Below, one piece after another: positions 63,403 to 64,000 of a stretch of DNA of 64,000 nucleotides; the first letter of the stretch is position 1, and the number at the start of each line of letters is the position of its first letter. Location: positions 1 through 64,000 of the forward strand of contig JABWCN010000022.1 of assembly GCA_013359135.1 (NCBI GenBank). Direction: 5' to 3'. The notes under the pieces were generated by a model. That model was not told where the DNA came from and made no database searches. It saw only the letters and a list, made by a program, of their open reading frames with translations. The stretch comes from Pseudobdellovibrionaceae bacterium. Its GTDB lineage: Bacteria; Bdellovibrionota; Bdellovibrionia; Bdellovibrionales; Bdellovibrionaceae. The translations under genes were made by a program, and so were the position numbers.

Positions 63403-64000
63403 ATGGCGAAATTATTTACCCCCTTGAGGATCCGTGATTTAGAAATAAGAAATAGAGTTTTTATGGCACCTATGTGTCAGTATTCAGCTATCGAAGGAGT
63501 TCCAAATAGTTGGCATCAAGTCCATCTTGCAAGTCGTGCTGTGGGTGGAGTTGGGCTAGTCATTGTTGAAGCCACAGGTGTTTCTCCAGAGGGAAGAATT
63601 AGTGATCATTGTCTAGGGCTTTATAACCAGCAACAAGAAGAGGCATTTAAACCCATCGTTGAGATAGTTAAGAGAAATGGTGCTAAAATTGCTGTTCAGT
63701 TAGCTCATTCAGGAAGAAAAGGTGTTGGTAGTTTTGATGTTGTCGCACCAAGTTCTATTCCTTTTGACTCAAGTTATAAAATGCCAAAAACCCTGAGTAA
63801 AAAAGAGATTGAAGAGGTGGTTGAGTCCTATTTCAAAGCGGCAAAGCGAGCATTAAATGCAGGATTTGATGTGGTAGAAATCCATATGGCCCATGGGTAT
63901 TTATTACATCAGTTTCTTTCGCCTTACTCAAATAAAAGAACCGATGATTTCGGAAGTTCCTTAATAAACAGAATGAGATTGCCCTTAATGGTTGCTAAAG
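63403..64000 (+). CDS. Old Yellow Enzyme family NADH:flavin oxidoreductase (YqjM/NamA-like), partial
   Basis: The gene starts at ATG 63403 after AAAAAGGAT and runs past the window edge, so 199 codons are visible. The start reads MAKLFTPLRIRDLEIRNRVFMAPMCQYSA, with the YqjM-type Cys in APMCQYS. WHQVHLASRAVGGVGLVIVEAT, VQLAHSGRKG (substrate-binding His) and GFDVVEIHMAHGYLLHQFLSPYSNKRTDDFG follow. These are FMN-binding OYE-barrel signatures. Such enzymes reduce activated C=C bonds of enones using NADPH; the natural substrate is usually unknown. Confidence 0.9.
   Translation, partial: MAKLFTPLRIRDLEIRNRVFMAPMCQYSAIEGVPNSWHQVHLASRAVGGVGLVIVEATGVSPEGRISDHCLGLYNQQQEEAFKPIVEIVKRNGAKIAVQLAHSGRKGVGSFDVVAPSSIPFDSSYKMPKTLSKKEIEEVVESYFKAAKRALNAGFDVVEIHMAHGYLLHQFLSPYSNKRTDDFGSSLINRMRLPLMVAK

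Overview
The window is AT-rich DNA from a Gram-negative bacterium. It carries outer-membrane lipopolysaccharide/O-antigen genes, many lipoproteins and secreted proteins, and one regulator of the TIGR02147/DUF4423 kind (62411-63175). That family is common in Bdellovibrionota and scarce elsewhere, so a low-GC member of that group is the best guess. This is inference; there is no rRNA in the window to settle it.

Region 1 (1-31.7 kb) is a surface-polysaccharide region with some unrelated genes inside it. A minus-strand operon (4260 to 55) holds a GT4 glycosyltransferase, an SDR epimerase, LhgO and a truncated MBOAT acyltransferase. Divergent from it, a plus-strand run (4466-12294) encodes a nucleotide-sugar module: C-methyltransferase, frameshifted DegT/FdtB-like aminotransferase, RmlC-like epimerase, FdtA-like 3,4-ketoisomerase and SDR reductase. 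It continues with a flippase-like protein, a GT2, a DUF2304 protein and a GT-C membrane transferase. Further on are an O-antigen ABC export operon (22027 to 16782: Wzm, Wzt, two-domain glycosyltransferase, GT-C protein), gmhA, manC, a WaaL-type ligase and a WbaP-type initiating transferase. Together they could make, activate, export and ligate an unusual branched amino-sugar O-polysaccharide. Between them lie a DUF885 lipoprotein, a CxxCH secreted protein, a zinc alcohol dehydrogenase, a SWIM/SNF2 helicase and an unknown lipoprotein.

Region 2 (31.8-44.9 kb) is mostly housekeeping: metF-metH, a heme-type chemoreceptor, three small secreted proteins, a CLC transporter with CLC-F-like motifs, a PhoD-type phosphatase, murB and tRNA-Asp.

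Region 3 (44.9-59.3 kb) is a probable mobile heavy-metal resistance island. After tRNA-Asp come a hairpin-rich noncoding stretch and an IS1380-family transposase. Then follow two convergent metal-efflux operons. The plus-strand one (47041-54567) has a CzcI-like protein, a miniature His-rich adaptor, a CzcA-type RND pump, small lipoproteins and a Zn/Cd P-type ATPase. The minus-strand one (58604 to 54526) has a second CzcI-like protein, two TolC-family outer-membrane factors and two lipoproteins. An exact 24-bp direct repeat (46885-46908 and 59262-59285) brackets these operons. The right copy abuts a truncated IS3 element on one side and a 5'-truncated FGE-domain gene on the other.

Region 4 (59.3-64 kb) holds that FGE-domain gene, a TIGR02147 regulator operon with two unknown secreted proteins, and the start of an Old Yellow Enzyme gene that runs off the window.
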